From the NCBI GenBank assembly GCA_017466405.1, contig JAFTUF010000040.1, positions 1-58,925 on the forward strand: a stretch of 58,925 bases of DNA, given 5' to 3'. This DNA comes from Bacteroidales bacterium (GTDB lineage: Bacteria > Bacteroidota > Bacteroidia > Bacteroidales > F082). The position numbers and the translations under genes are program-made. The notes beneath the pieces were generated by a model that did not search any database, had not been told where the DNA came from, and was given only the letters and a program-made list of their open reading frames with translations. Below, in pieces: positions 26,383-34,358 of this stretch. How positions within the stretch are numbered: the stretch's first letter is position 1; each line of letters begins with the position of its first letter.

Positions 26383-28094
26383 TTCTTTCCTTTTTCAATA
26401 TTTTCTTCCGACAATGTTTTCTTCAGTTTGAGCAAAGCCACTTTCGTCTCTGCCGTCGTCTCTCCTAACAAGGACGCAATTTCTTGTGCCACACGCATCT
26501 GTTTCTTGATAACCTCATCAGTAGTCTTCAATGTCTCCATCTTAACCTTAGTTATCTCTGCGTCATAATTGACACCTTCCGAGACATCTTTCATCACACC
26601 AAACAATACGTTCTGGTCTTTGAGGTAAGTTATCGACATATCGACATATTTACCTGTCGAAGGCACGAACATCTTCTCGACGGTGATATTACGTTTCTCG
26701 TTATAAGCTATGATGAAATCGACGAGGTTGAAGAAATCTTTAGCATGACGGCCTTTTGCATGAGGGTCATGGATTCCGAGCAGCTCACGACCTTTCTTGT
26801 TGATGTCTTGGATATAGAAGTCGGAGTCTAACAATATAATTCCGTTAGGACTATTCTGTATTATCTCATACGACAGCGACTCGGCGCGTTCACGCATATA
26901 AGGGAGGCATATCTCCACATCGGAATATCCGTTATAGACAGCCCATGCCTTGTCGCGGCAGGTGTTATAGCCGCATGCCGAACAGTTGAGTTCGTCTTCT
27001 TCAGAATGTTTGCCAATCTTCGACAAAATAGATCTTATCTCTCGTTCTGGCGCTGGCATGCTGTTGTTTCTTATGCGAGGATAAACCTTACTGATGTCAA
27101 TGTCGTTATCTTCATAACGATGTTTCTGCATTGTAGCGACCTCATTCTTATAATATTTTATCACATCTGATGTCGCTCTGATGCTTCCGCCTTTTATCGA
27201 CAGGCTGCAAGGTCCGTTGACGCAGCCGTCCTTACATATATTCATCTCGAGAAATACGTTCTCAAGGCTTTCAATATTCTGCAACGCATCGACGCAGCGA
27301 TCAGGTCCATCGACTGCCATATAATCGTAGCCTTCAGGCAGCTGAGGGAACGACTTGATGATGCCATGACTTATAGGATAAGCCTTCGACAAGCATGCTG
27401 GAGAGTTCTTGTCTTCGAGAACTATATTTGTTATCTCTTCGAGTATTATGTTTTTCTCTGCAAGCAATTCCTGAATGTCGTCGTAAGTAAGCACTCCGTC
27501 GATGATACCGCTCTCTGCAGCTTCACGTTTCTTGGCGATGCAAGGTCCTATGAAAATTATCTTAGCATCGGGATGCTGCTTCTTTATCATCTTGGCATGA
27601 GCTATCATCGGTGAATCGACGGGAGCCAGATATTGCAGGGCTTTGGGATAATAAGCCTGGATGAGACGACAGACGGCAGGGCATGCCGAGGTAATGAAAT
27701 TCTTGAATTGCTTCGACTCTAACAGAGTCTTATATTGTTGTGTCACAAGCTCAGCGCCGTAGGCTGTCTCCTCTGCATCGAAGAAACCTATCTTAGCCAG
27801 AGCTATCTTAAACACATTGAAATCTTTCAATCCAAAGCTCGAGATAAAAGAAGGAGCTACACTTGCAATGACTTTAGCTCCGCTGTTAAGAATCTCTTTG
27901 ATGTCGTTCAAGGAGCTATGGACTATCTTCGCATTCTGCGGGCATATCAAGGTGCAATGTCCGCATAATATGCAGCGACTCTCTATGATTCTCGCCTGAT
28001 GGTCTTTAACCTCTATAGCTTTAACAGGACACTCTCTCAGACATTTGTAGCAGTCCTTACACTTAGCGTTTCTGAATTCTAAGTAATCAGCCAT
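26379..28094 (-). CDS. Sensory [FeFe]-hydrogenase homologue with PAS domain (group C, HydS-like)
   Basis: A 571-residue protein. Two ferredoxin-type [4Fe-4S] sites (CKDCYKCLREC at 12-22, CILCGHCTLIC at 41-51) precede an H-cluster domain with signatures TSACP (135-139), GPCIAKKRE (183-191) and NICKDGCVNGPC (C287, C291). The usual TSCCP has lost its first Cys, the proton-transfer residue, to Ala, which is expected to slow turnover and fits a sensor. A further cluster site (CSACGYNTC, 371-379) and a PAS domain (about 410-520) follow, then a helical tail. No kinase or HD domain is fused, so output must pass through a partner, most simply the overlapping phosphatase. Confidence 0.88.
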   Translation of the reverse strand: MADYLEFRNAKCKDCYKCLRECPVKAIEVKDHQARIIESRCILCGHCTLICPQNAKIVHSSLNDIKEILNSGAKVIASVAPSFISSFGLKDFNVFKIALAKIGFFDAEETAYGAELVTQQYKTLLESKQFKNFITSACPAVCRLIQAYYPKALQYLAPVDSPMIAHAKMIKKQHPDAKIIFIGPCIAKKREAAESGIIDGVLTYDDIQELLAEKNIILEEITNIVLEDKNSPACLSKAYPISHGIIKSFPQLPEGYDYMAVDGPDRCVDALQNIESLENVFLEMNICKDGCVNGPCSLSIKGGSIRATSDVIKYYKNEVATMQKHRYEDNDIDISKVYPRIRNNSMPAPEREIRSILSKIGKHSEEDELNCSACGYNTCRDKAWAVYNGYSDVEICLPYMRERAESLSYEIIQNSPNGIILLDSDFYIQDINKKGRELLGIHDPHAKGRHAKDFFNLVDFIIAYNEKRNITVEKMFVPSTGKYVDMSITYLKDQNVLFGVMKDVSEGVNYDAEITKVKMETLKTTDEVIKKQMRVAQEIASLLGETTAETKVALLKLKKTLSEENIEKGKK

Positions 28095-28130
28095 GGTTTA
28101 AAACAATTTGACAATTTACCAAAAGCAGTA

Positions 28131-28424
28131 TCAACCTAAGTTTAACAAAGGATAAATCTCCTTCACGAAAAGATCTTCTGCATTGTCTTTATTTACGTTA
28201 TGAACGAAAAGACAATCGTCACCAATCTTTTGCACCGTTGGCTCTTCCAAATCCTCTACCTTAACAGTAACGCCTTGAGCACAGAAACCGAGACAGAAAC
28301 TGGCTTGAAGATCAACGATATCTTCAACGTCATATTTTTTCAAAATCTGTTTGAAAGATTCTATAACGTCGTAGGAACCTTTCAAGTGGCATGAACTGCC
28401 GACACATACTTTAATGGTAGTCAT
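28131..28424 (-). CDS. Thioredoxin-like [2Fe-2S] ferredoxin (NuoE/HydC-like)
   Basis: A 97-residue protein of the thioredoxin-fold [2Fe-2S] family. Cluster ligands are seen as CVGSSCH near the N-terminus and CLGFC in the middle. Relatives are the NuoE/HoxE subunits and stand-alone ferredoxins of hydrogenase operons. It is the first gene of the four-gene hydrogenase cluster, 36 bp ahead of the HydS-like gene, and probably carries electrons to or from it. Confidence 0.85.
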   Translation of the reverse strand: MTTIKVCVGSSCHLKGSYDVIESFKQILKKYDVEDIVDLQASFCLGFCAQGVTVKVEDLEEPTVQKIGDDCLFVHNVNKDNAEDLFVKEIYPLLNLG

Positions 28425-28508
28425 ATCAAATAATTTTATAAATCAAGAACAATATTTTTTATTATCTAACTGATAATTAAACAATTCCCTTCTACCGTTT
28501 CGGGACAA

Positions 28509-28516
28509 CAAAGTTA
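28509..28516 (-). promoter_or_regulatory. -7 box of the hydrogenase cluster
   Basis: TAACTTTG on the minus strand, 85 bp before the first gene. An ATTG sequence lies 19 bp upstream at the -33 position. Confidence 0.55.
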
Positions 28517-28560
28517 ATACTTATTTTATCTCGAACAATCGTTTTTTCAAAAAAAATTAT

Positions 28561-29025
28561 TCATAAAATAAACTCCATGCAGACCTTCTGAACTTTCATC
28601 CCCATATCCTCGTAAAACCTTTGTGCCGAAGCATTTCCATCCCATACATTTAATGTAACGTTGAAACATTTCTTCTCTTTCGCATATTGAACTACATAAT
28701 CATACAGTTCCTTCCCTACTCCGCTGCGACGATAGTTCTCGTCAACGCAGATGTCGTCGATATAAAGACTTCTGTCGGGACGAAGATTATTGCAAGCACT
28801 CAAATCCTGCATCACACAAAAAGCATATCCTTGTAATGTAGATTCTCTCTCGCAAACAAACACCGGCGTCACTTCATCGTCGATTATCTTTTTCAATTCT
28901 GACGCTGTATATTTCTGTTTCCCTTTTATGAAAAAATCAGGACGCTTCTCTGCGTGAACATCATTGACTTGCGTGAGAAGTTCCAAAATTCTTGGGATAT
29001 CATTTTCGTTTGCTTTACGTATCAT
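28561..29025 (-). CDS. GNAT family N-acetyltransferase
   Basis: A 154-residue single-domain acetyltransferase. The acetyl-CoA-binding motif A is visible as DDICVDENYRRSGVGKELYDYV, shown in part by ENYRRSGVGKEL, and the C-terminal beta strand as NVTLNVWDGNASAQRFYEDMG, shown in part by GNASAQRFYEDMG. The substrate cannot be told from the sequence. It stands alone, with a paired direct repeat upstream (29137-29181). Confidence 0.85.
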   Translation of the reverse strand: MIRKANENDIPRILELLTQVNDVHAEKRPDFFIKGKQKYTASELKKIIDDEVTPVFVCERESTLQGYAFCVMQDLSACNNLRPDRSLYIDDICVDENYRRSGVGKELYDYVVQYAKEKKCFNVTLNVWDGNASAQRFYEDMGMKVQKVCMEFIL

Positions 29026-29366
29026 GACCGACTTATTTTAGATTTTAAAAAACGTTTTAGTAAGAATACTATCTATCTTTCTTTTAAGGAGTTGCATCAT
29101 ATTTTTCACATTTTTGGCACTGCGAAGATAGCATTTTTTCACAGAATCGGAATGATTTTAGGATAAATTTTCACAGAATCGTTTTTTTACCTTGAACTTT
29201 GAATCGCTCTCTGCTCACCCTTACAATCGTAATTATTCAGACATGGCAATTACATATTGCTAGAATCATTGGTGAGATTGACGCGTCTCTACAAATTTTC
29301 GACTTTCAATTTTCGACTTTCAACTTTAAAGTATTAATTTTGTACTCTCAAATTTCTTCCTATAAA
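29026..29366. other. Divergent intergenic region with paired repeats and GH97 promoter
   Basis: No gene was seen. It contains two direct copies of TTTTCACAGAATCG (29137-29150 and 29168-29181, 31 bp apart), a weak -7-like box for the GNAT gene (TATCTTCG, 29122-29129), a gacgcgtctc word near 29280, two tandem TTTTCGACTTTCAA words (about 29296-29325) and the GH97 promoter. Confidence 0.6.
29335..29342 (+). promoter_or_regulatory. -7 box of the GH97 gene
   Basis: TAATTTTG, 24 bp before the ATG at 29367. It supports that ATG over the longer TTG-initiated ORF from 29199. A TTCG sequence lies 19 bp upstream, inside a tandem repeat word. Confidence 0.55.
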
Positions 29367-31559
29367 ATGAAAAGAATAAAAAACAATATCATCCGAAAAC
29401 TCCAATTGTTAATTGTCAATTGTACATTGTTAATTTGCCTCTTCTCCTGCTCAACGCCGAAAAACGAAGTCGCTTCACCAGACGGGAAAATACATCTTTC
29501 TTTTAACATCGACGACGATGGTTTTATGTATTATGACGTTAAAGTCAACGACAGCGTTTTCATAACTCCTTCGTTATTAGGCTTCGAAGCAAAAAACGGT
29601 CTCAACCTCAAAAACTCTTTCGTGATAACAAAAACAAAGTTCACTTCAGAAAACGAGACATGGTCGCAAATTTGGGGCGAGAACAAAACGATACGCAACA
29701 ACTACAACGAGATGGCGGTTCATCTTGAAAACGAAGACAGTATCTTCCTCGTCATGCGATTCCGCCTCTTCAACGACGGTCTCGGCTTCCGCTACGAATA
29801 TAAAGTCACCGACATCGACAGCGTCATCATCACCGACGAATTAACATCTTTTAACATTAAAGAAAATGGAACCTCTTGGTCGATACCTGCAAGTTTCGAG
29901 ACTTACGAACTTCTTTACAGAACATTGCCTATCAATGAAGTAGAAGACGCTAACACACCATTTACCTTCAAGACAGAAAGCGGAATCTACGCCAGCATAC
30001 ACGAAGCCGCACTCACCGACTTCCCAGAGATGACTTTGAAAAAAACTGAAAAACTGAAAACTCTAGAAACTGAAAATAATTTTGACTCACAACTTCTCAG
30101 ATTCTCAGATTCTCAGATTCTCAGTTTCAAAACTCAACTAGCACCTTATCCCGATAAAAAAACTAAAGCCATCTTCACCTCAGATTCTCAAAGGACGTAT
30201 GCGATACGTCTCAGTAACTCAGCAACTCAGCATCTTAGCAACTTAGCAACTCAGATTCTAAATTTCAAAACCCCTTGGCGTACGATACAGATTTCCGACA
30301 AAGCCGTCGGCCTCATCAACTCAAATCTTATCTTAAATCTCAACGAGCCTTGTGTTTTGGAAGGCGACTTGTCGTGGATTCGTCCCATGAAATATGTTGG
30401 CGTCTGGTGGAGCATGCATCTCGGCGTTGAAAGCTGGGTAATAAACGACCGTCATGGTGCGACGACAGAAAACGCAAAACGTTATATCGACTTCGCTGCC
30501 AACAACAATATCGACGCTGTTCTTTTTGAAGGATGGAACGAAGGATGGGACAGTTGGGGCGGACGACAGAACTTCGACTTCACCAAGGCTTACGCCGACT
30601 TCGACATCGATGAAATTATGCGTTATGCCAAAGAAAGAAATATCGAAGTCATTGGACATCACGAGACTGGCGGTAATATAGCGAATTATGAGAGACAGCT
30701 GGAAGAAGCTTATCGCTGGACCGCCGGCAAAGGCATCCACTGTGTCAAGACCGGTTATGCCGGCGGTCTGCCTGACGGTCATAACCACCACGGACAATAT
30801 AACGTAAGACATTATCGTAAAGTCGTAGAGACTGCCGCGCGACATCATATCACCCTCGACGTTCACGAGCCAATCAAGCCGACGGGCATACGCCGCACCT
30901 ACCCTAACATGATGACACGCGAAGGAGCGCGCGGCATGGAATGGAACGCCTGGAGCGAAGGCAACCCTCCTGAGCATCACGTCACTCTGCCTTTCACGCG
31001 ACTGCTCGCAGGTCCGATGGACTACACGCCTGGAACCTTCGACATCTTATTTGAAAACACGCGTAACTCGCCGCAGCGTAAGAAGTGGAACGACAACGAC
31101 AAAGGCAACAGCAGGGTCAACACAACATTAGCAAAACAACTCGCCAACTGGGTTATATTATATTCGCCTTTGCAGATGGCGTCGGATATGATTGAACATT
31201 ATGAAGGACATCCCGCCTTTCAGTTTTTCCGCGACTTCAATCCCGACTGCGACTGGTCGGAGGCGTTGCAGGGCGAGCCTGGAGAATATATCGTCGTCGT
31301 GCGCCGAGCCGGAGAGGATTTCTTCTTAGGAGCGGCCACCAACGGCTCGGCGCGTGAAGTCGCTGTTCCTTTAACGTTTCTTCCAGAAAATCATGACTTC
31401 GTCGCTACGATATATTCCGATGGCGACGACGCACATTGGGAGACAAATCCTACTTCATACAAAATAGAAAAGAAAATAATCTCACACAGCGACACATTAT
31501 TTATTAATATGGCAGCCGGCGGAGGATGTGCGGTGAGTTTTAAGGTAATAACAAAGTAG
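29367..31559 (+). CDS. GH97 family lipoprotein (alpha-glucosidase-like) with repeat-derived segments
   Basis: A 730-residue lipoprotein: signal peptide with lipobox LFSC (C28), GH97 N-terminal beta-sandwich, catalytic TIM barrel (from about 305) and a C-terminal beta domain. TPWRTIQISD, NSNLILNLNEPC, HHETGG and EGARGMEW are family signatures. VKTGYAG stands where retaining members have a nucleophilic Asp (KVDF), so an inverting alpha-glucosidase resembling SusB is more likely. Three stretches are unusual: residues 13-23 of the signal peptide, about 225-254 and about 272-300 are encoded by dispersed intergenic repeat words. The last two sit in the N-terminal domain where relatives have short loops as I remember them. 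The start is set by the promoter at 29335. Confidence 0.9.
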   Translation: MKRIKNNIIRKLQLLIVNCTLLICLFSCSTPKNEVASPDGKIHLSFNIDDDGFMYYDVKVNDSVFITPSLLGFEAKNGLNLKNSFVITKTKFTSENETWSQIWGENKTIRNNYNEMAVHLENEDSIFLVMRFRLFNDGLGFRYEYKVTDIDSVIITDELTSFNIKENGTSWSIPASFETYELLYRTLPINEVEDANTPFTFKTESGIYASIHEAALTDFPEMTLKKTEKLKTLETENNFDSQLLRFSDSQILSFKTQLAPYPDKKTKAIFTSDSQRTYAIRLSNSATQHLSNLATQILNFKTPWRTIQISDKAVGLINSNLILNLNEPCVLEGDLSWIRPMKYVGVWWSMHLGVESWVINDRHGATTENAKRYIDFAANNNIDAVLFEGWNEGWDSWGGRQNFDFTKAYADFDIDEIMRYAKERNIEVIGHHETGGNIANYERQLEEAYRWTAGKGIHCVKTGYAGGLPDGHNHHGQYNVRHYRKVVETAARHHITLDVHEPIKPTGIRRTYPNMMTREGARGMEWNAWSEGNPPEHHVTLPFTRLLAGPMDYTPGTFDILFENTRNSPQRKKWNDNDKGNSRVNTTLAKQLANWVILYSPLQMASDMIEHYEGHPAFQFFRDFNPDCDWSEALQGEPGEYIVVVRRAGEDFFLGAATNGSAREVAVPLTFLPENHDFVATIYSDGDDAHWETNPTSYKIEKKIISHSDTLFINMAAGGGCAVSFKVITK
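29403..29436. repeat. AATTGTCAATTGTACATTG word inside the signal peptide
   Basis: The same word as at 46604-46644, differing by one 7-bp internal unit. Here it is coding and makes the hydrophobic core of the GH97 signal peptide (LLIVNCTLLI). Confidence 0.7.
30039..30128. repeat. CTGAAAA / CAGATTCT words inside the GH97 gene
   Basis: In-frame stretch of ACTGAAAA words followed by three tandem CAGATTCT units. The same CAGATTCT and CTGAAAA words fill the gap at 8057-8130. It encodes roughly residues 225-254, rich in Lys, Glu, Ser and Leu. Confidence 0.65.
30187..30262. repeat. Composite hairpin plus CTCAGCA array inside the GH97 gene
   Basis: GACGTATGCGATACGTC hairpin followed by tandem CTCAGCAA/CTTAGCAA words, in the same order as the intergenic element at 183-290 read on its other strand. 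It encodes roughly residues 274-298 (RTYAIRLSNSATQHLSNLAT) without breaking the frame. Confidence 0.7.
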
Positions 31560-31629
31560 CTATTCATTTTATCTATCATAACTATCGAAATAAACCATAA
31601 GTTAATTCGTCGCAATAGTTTTTTTAACG

Positions 31630-31637
31630 TAACTTTG
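31630..31637 (+). promoter_or_regulatory. -7 box of the AspT-type transporter gene
   Basis: TAACTTTG, 104 bp before the ATG, with TTCG 20 bp further upstream. Confidence 0.55.
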
Positions 31638-31741
31638 CAGTTTCTTTTGATAAAAATAAATAATTAGCAATCAACAAGATATAAACATCAAAGGAATAAA
31701 AAGACAAAAAACAATTAAGATAGTAACGTAATAATTTTAAC

Positions 31742-33394
31742 ATGAACTGGATAGAATCGTTGAGTGCAGATTTTTTAAGCACAGCACATACAATACTTCT
31801 GTATGGTCTGATTATCTCATTAGGTATTCTGTTAGGAAAAATTAAGATCTGTGGTATCTCATTAGGAGTCACCTGGGTTCTCTTCGTCGGTATCTTCGCC
31901 GGTCACCTCGGACTTCAGATAGAACCGAACACCTTGCATTTCATCCGTGAGTTCGGATTGATATTATTTGTTTTTTGTATTGGTTTACAAGTAGGGCCGT
32001 CTTTTTTCTCCTCATTCAAACAAGGCGGTGTGATATTGAATCTCTTAGCTGTAGGCATCGTCTTGCTCAACATCGGCGTCGCCTTGACGATATATTTCAT
32101 TGACGGAGAGACAGAACTCCCTACTATAATAGGTATCTTGTATGGTGCTGTCACCAACACGCCTGGTCTCGGTGCTTCTAGCGAAGCGCTTAGTCAGATA
32201 GGCGTTTCCGATAGTTCACTCACCTCAGGTTATGCCTGCGCCTACCCTATGGGCGTTGTTGGATGTATCTTAAGTATGCTCATCATAAGATACATCTGCA
32301 GAGTTAATCTCGAGAAAGAAGAAAACGAGCTGAAAAATAATGAAAACCATAAAGATACGCCTTTTGCCCTGAATCTCAGGATAAGCAATAAAGACTTAGA
32401 CGGCAAGACCTTGAAAGACATAAGAAAACTTTCGCCAAGCGGTTTCATCTGCTCTAGAATCTTTAGTCATGGCGATTACGATAAACCTTACGCCGACACC
32501 GTTCTTCATCTCAACGAGATAATCCTCGTTGTATGTAAAGAAGAGAATGCAGAAGGCATTGCTAAATTTGTCGGTGATAAGATTGATTTTAATTGGGAGA
32601 CACAAGACCACACAATGGTATCACGTCGTATCCTTGTCACCAACTCCGACATCAATGGACGTAAACTCAAAGAGTTACATTTCTCTAATCATAACGTCAC
32701 CATCACCCGCGTCAATCGTTCTGGTATTGACCTCTTCGCAGACCCTAACTTAGAATTACAGATCGGCGATAAAGTCATGGCAGTTGGTAAAAAAGATGAC
32801 GTAAAACATTTCACCCGTATTTTGGGTAACGAGTTAAAAAGATTAGACTCACCTCACCTTGTCACCATATTCTTTGGAATATGTCTCGGTATCCTCGTAG
32901 GAAGCATTCCAATCAACTTACCAGGAATGCCGACACCAGTAAAACTCGGTTTAGCAGGCGGTCCTCTCATCGTGTCAATCCTCATCAGCCGTTTCGGTCA
33001 TAGATTCAGAATAGTGACATATACCACTATGAGTGCCAACTTGATGCTTCGCGAGATGGGCATCGCTCTGTTCTTGGCAAGCGTAGGATTATCTTCTGGA
33101 GGTAACTTCATGGAAACCATAATGAACGGCGGATTGCTTTATGTTGGATACGGTATTCTAATAACAATGATACCTATCATCATAATCGGCATGATAGCAC
33201 GTTTCGTATTTAAAATCAACTATTTCTCACTTATCGGCGTCATCGCTGGCGGAACGACAAACCCTGCCGCACTGGCATTCGCAAATCAAAGTTCAAGCAC
33301 CGACACTCCTGCCGTGTCTTATTCCACAGTCTATCCTCTAACAATGTTCTTAAGAATTATCAGCGGACAATTAATTTTATTACTTTTGATGTGA
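31742..33394 (+). CDS. AspT/YidE/YbjL family transporter
   Basis: A 550-residue membrane protein with two blocks of about five to six helices and two cytoplasmic RCK_C (TrkA-C-like) domains between them (about 205-285 and 290-370, the latter from VSRRILVTNSDINGRKL). The family prototype AspT exchanges aspartate for alanine; most other members, including those of Bacteroides, have unknown substrates. FGLILFVFCIGLQVGPSFF and GGTTNPAALAFAN are typical family segments. Exchange of an amino or dicarboxylic acid would fit the aspartate-fumarate metabolism in the window, but the gene is not in that cluster. A LysR gene follows after 32 bp. Confidence 0.88.
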   Translation: MNWIESLSADFLSTAHTILLYGLIISLGILLGKIKICGISLGVTWVLFVGIFAGHLGLQIEPNTLHFIREFGLILFVFCIGLQVGPSFFSSFKQGGVILNLLAVGIVLLNIGVALTIYFIDGETELPTIIGILYGAVTNTPGLGASSEALSQIGVSDSSLTSGYACAYPMGVVGCILSMLIIRYICRVNLEKEENELKNNENHKDTPFALNLRISNKDLDGKTLKDIRKLSPSGFICSRIFSHGDYDKPYADTVLHLNEIILVVCKEENAEGIAKFVGDKIDFNWETQDHTMVSRRILVTNSDINGRKLKELHFSNHNVTITRVNRSGIDLFADPNLELQIGDKVMAVGKKDDVKHFTRILGNELKRLDSPHLVTIFFGICLGILVGSIPINLPGMPTPVKLGLAGGPLIVSILISRFGHRFRIVTYTTMSANLMLREMGIALFLASVGLSSGGNFMETIMNGGLLYVGYGILITMIPIIIIGMIARFVFKINYFSLIGVIAGGTTNPAALAFANQSSSTDTPAVSYSTVYPLTMFLRIISGQLILLLLM

Positions 33395-33426
33395 TTTTAA
33401 AACGTCAAAAATAATAACGGCAGATT

Positions 33427-34326
33427 ATGGAAATAAGACAGTTAAAATATTTTGTCGCCACAGCGGAGTCACTGAATTTCTCTGAGGCAGCGAAGAGGAA
33501 TTATGTAACTCAAAGCACTTTGTCTCAACAGATTAAACAATTGGAAAACGAGATGGGAGTACAATTGTTTGAAAGAAACAACCGCTCTGTTTTTCTTACC
33601 GAGGCAGGAAAAGAACTGCTTCCTTTTGCCATCGACGCTATACATGCTGTAGATAATTGTCAGCAGAGAATCATGGACTTGCAGCATTTCCTAACAGGAA
33701 CGCTCAACATCGGAGTGACATATTCGTTCAGCCCTATAGTGATGGAAAGTATCTTCACTTTCATGGAGCGTTTCCCAAAAGTCAAGCTTAATGTCTATCA
33801 TAAGTCAGTCGAGGAACTGATGGAAATGCTTCATTGCAGGAAAGTCGATTTCGTATTGTCGTTCAAGCCTTCCGTCATCAATAGCGAGGTGGAATCGCAG
33901 GTTATCTTCGAGAATCACCTGTCGGCTATCGTCAATTCAAATCATCCATTAGCAAGTAAAGACGTAGTGGAACTCAGCGACTTAGAACGTTACGATTTGG
34001 CTCTGCCGTCACACGGATTTCAGTCGCGCAGCACCTTCGAAGAATTACAAGCACAACATAAAAATAAGTTCAGAGTAAGGATAGAGTTAAACGATGCTAA
34101 CATTTTGTTAAAAATTATTAAGCAAAGTGAAATGGTAACAATACTTTCTGAGTCGAGCATACATAATCTTGACGGATTTAAAGCCATACCTATCAACTGC
34201 TTGAATAATAAGATGGAAGTATGTATCCATATCTTGAAAGACACTTACAGGAAAAAATCCTTGACAGAATTTATCGAAATCTTAAATAATTCTAATGCTG
34301 TAATGCTCAGAAAACAAGGATGGTAA
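33427..34326 (+). CDS. LysR family transcriptional regulator
   Basis: A 299-residue regulator with an N-terminal winged HTH (LNFSEAAKRNYVTQSTLSQQ, then LENEMGVQLFERNNRSVFLT) and a periplasmic-binding-protein-like effector domain (about 90-295). It is 32 bp downstream of the transporter gene on the same strand, so it may sense a related small molecule and control that gene. It lacks the paired cysteines expected of OxyR at the usual position. The promoter of the next gene starts just past its stop. Confidence 0.9.
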   Translation: MEIRQLKYFVATAESLNFSEAAKRNYVTQSTLSQQIKQLENEMGVQLFERNNRSVFLTEAGKELLPFAIDAIHAVDNCQQRIMDLQHFLTGTLNIGVTYSFSPIVMESIFTFMERFPKVKLNVYHKSVEELMEMLHCRKVDFVLSFKPSVINSEVESQVIFENHLSAIVNSNHPLASKDVVELSDLERYDLALPSHGFQSRSTFEELQAQHKNKFRVRIELNDANILLKIIKQSEMVTILSESSIHNLDGFKAIPINCLNNKMEVCIHILKDTYRKKSLTEFIEILNNSNAVMLRKQGW

Positions 34327-34338
34327 TTCTAAAATTCA

Positions 34339-34346
34339 TATCTTTG
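34339..34346 (+). promoter_or_regulatory. -7 box of the esterase gene
   Basis: TATCTTTG, 12 bp before the ATG at 34359, implying a very short leader and supporting that start over the GTG-type start at 34320. Confidence 0.5.
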
Positions 34347-34358
34347 TTAAAAAATTTT

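Noticed and set aside
29199-29366. Longer start (TTG) for the GH97 protein
   Set aside because: It would add 56 residues ahead of a clear lipoprotein signal peptide and would run across the -7 box at 29335-29342.
30333-30980. 215-codon open frame opposite the GH97 catalytic domain
   Set aside because: It mirrors conserved GH97 motifs in another frame and has no start signal or domain.
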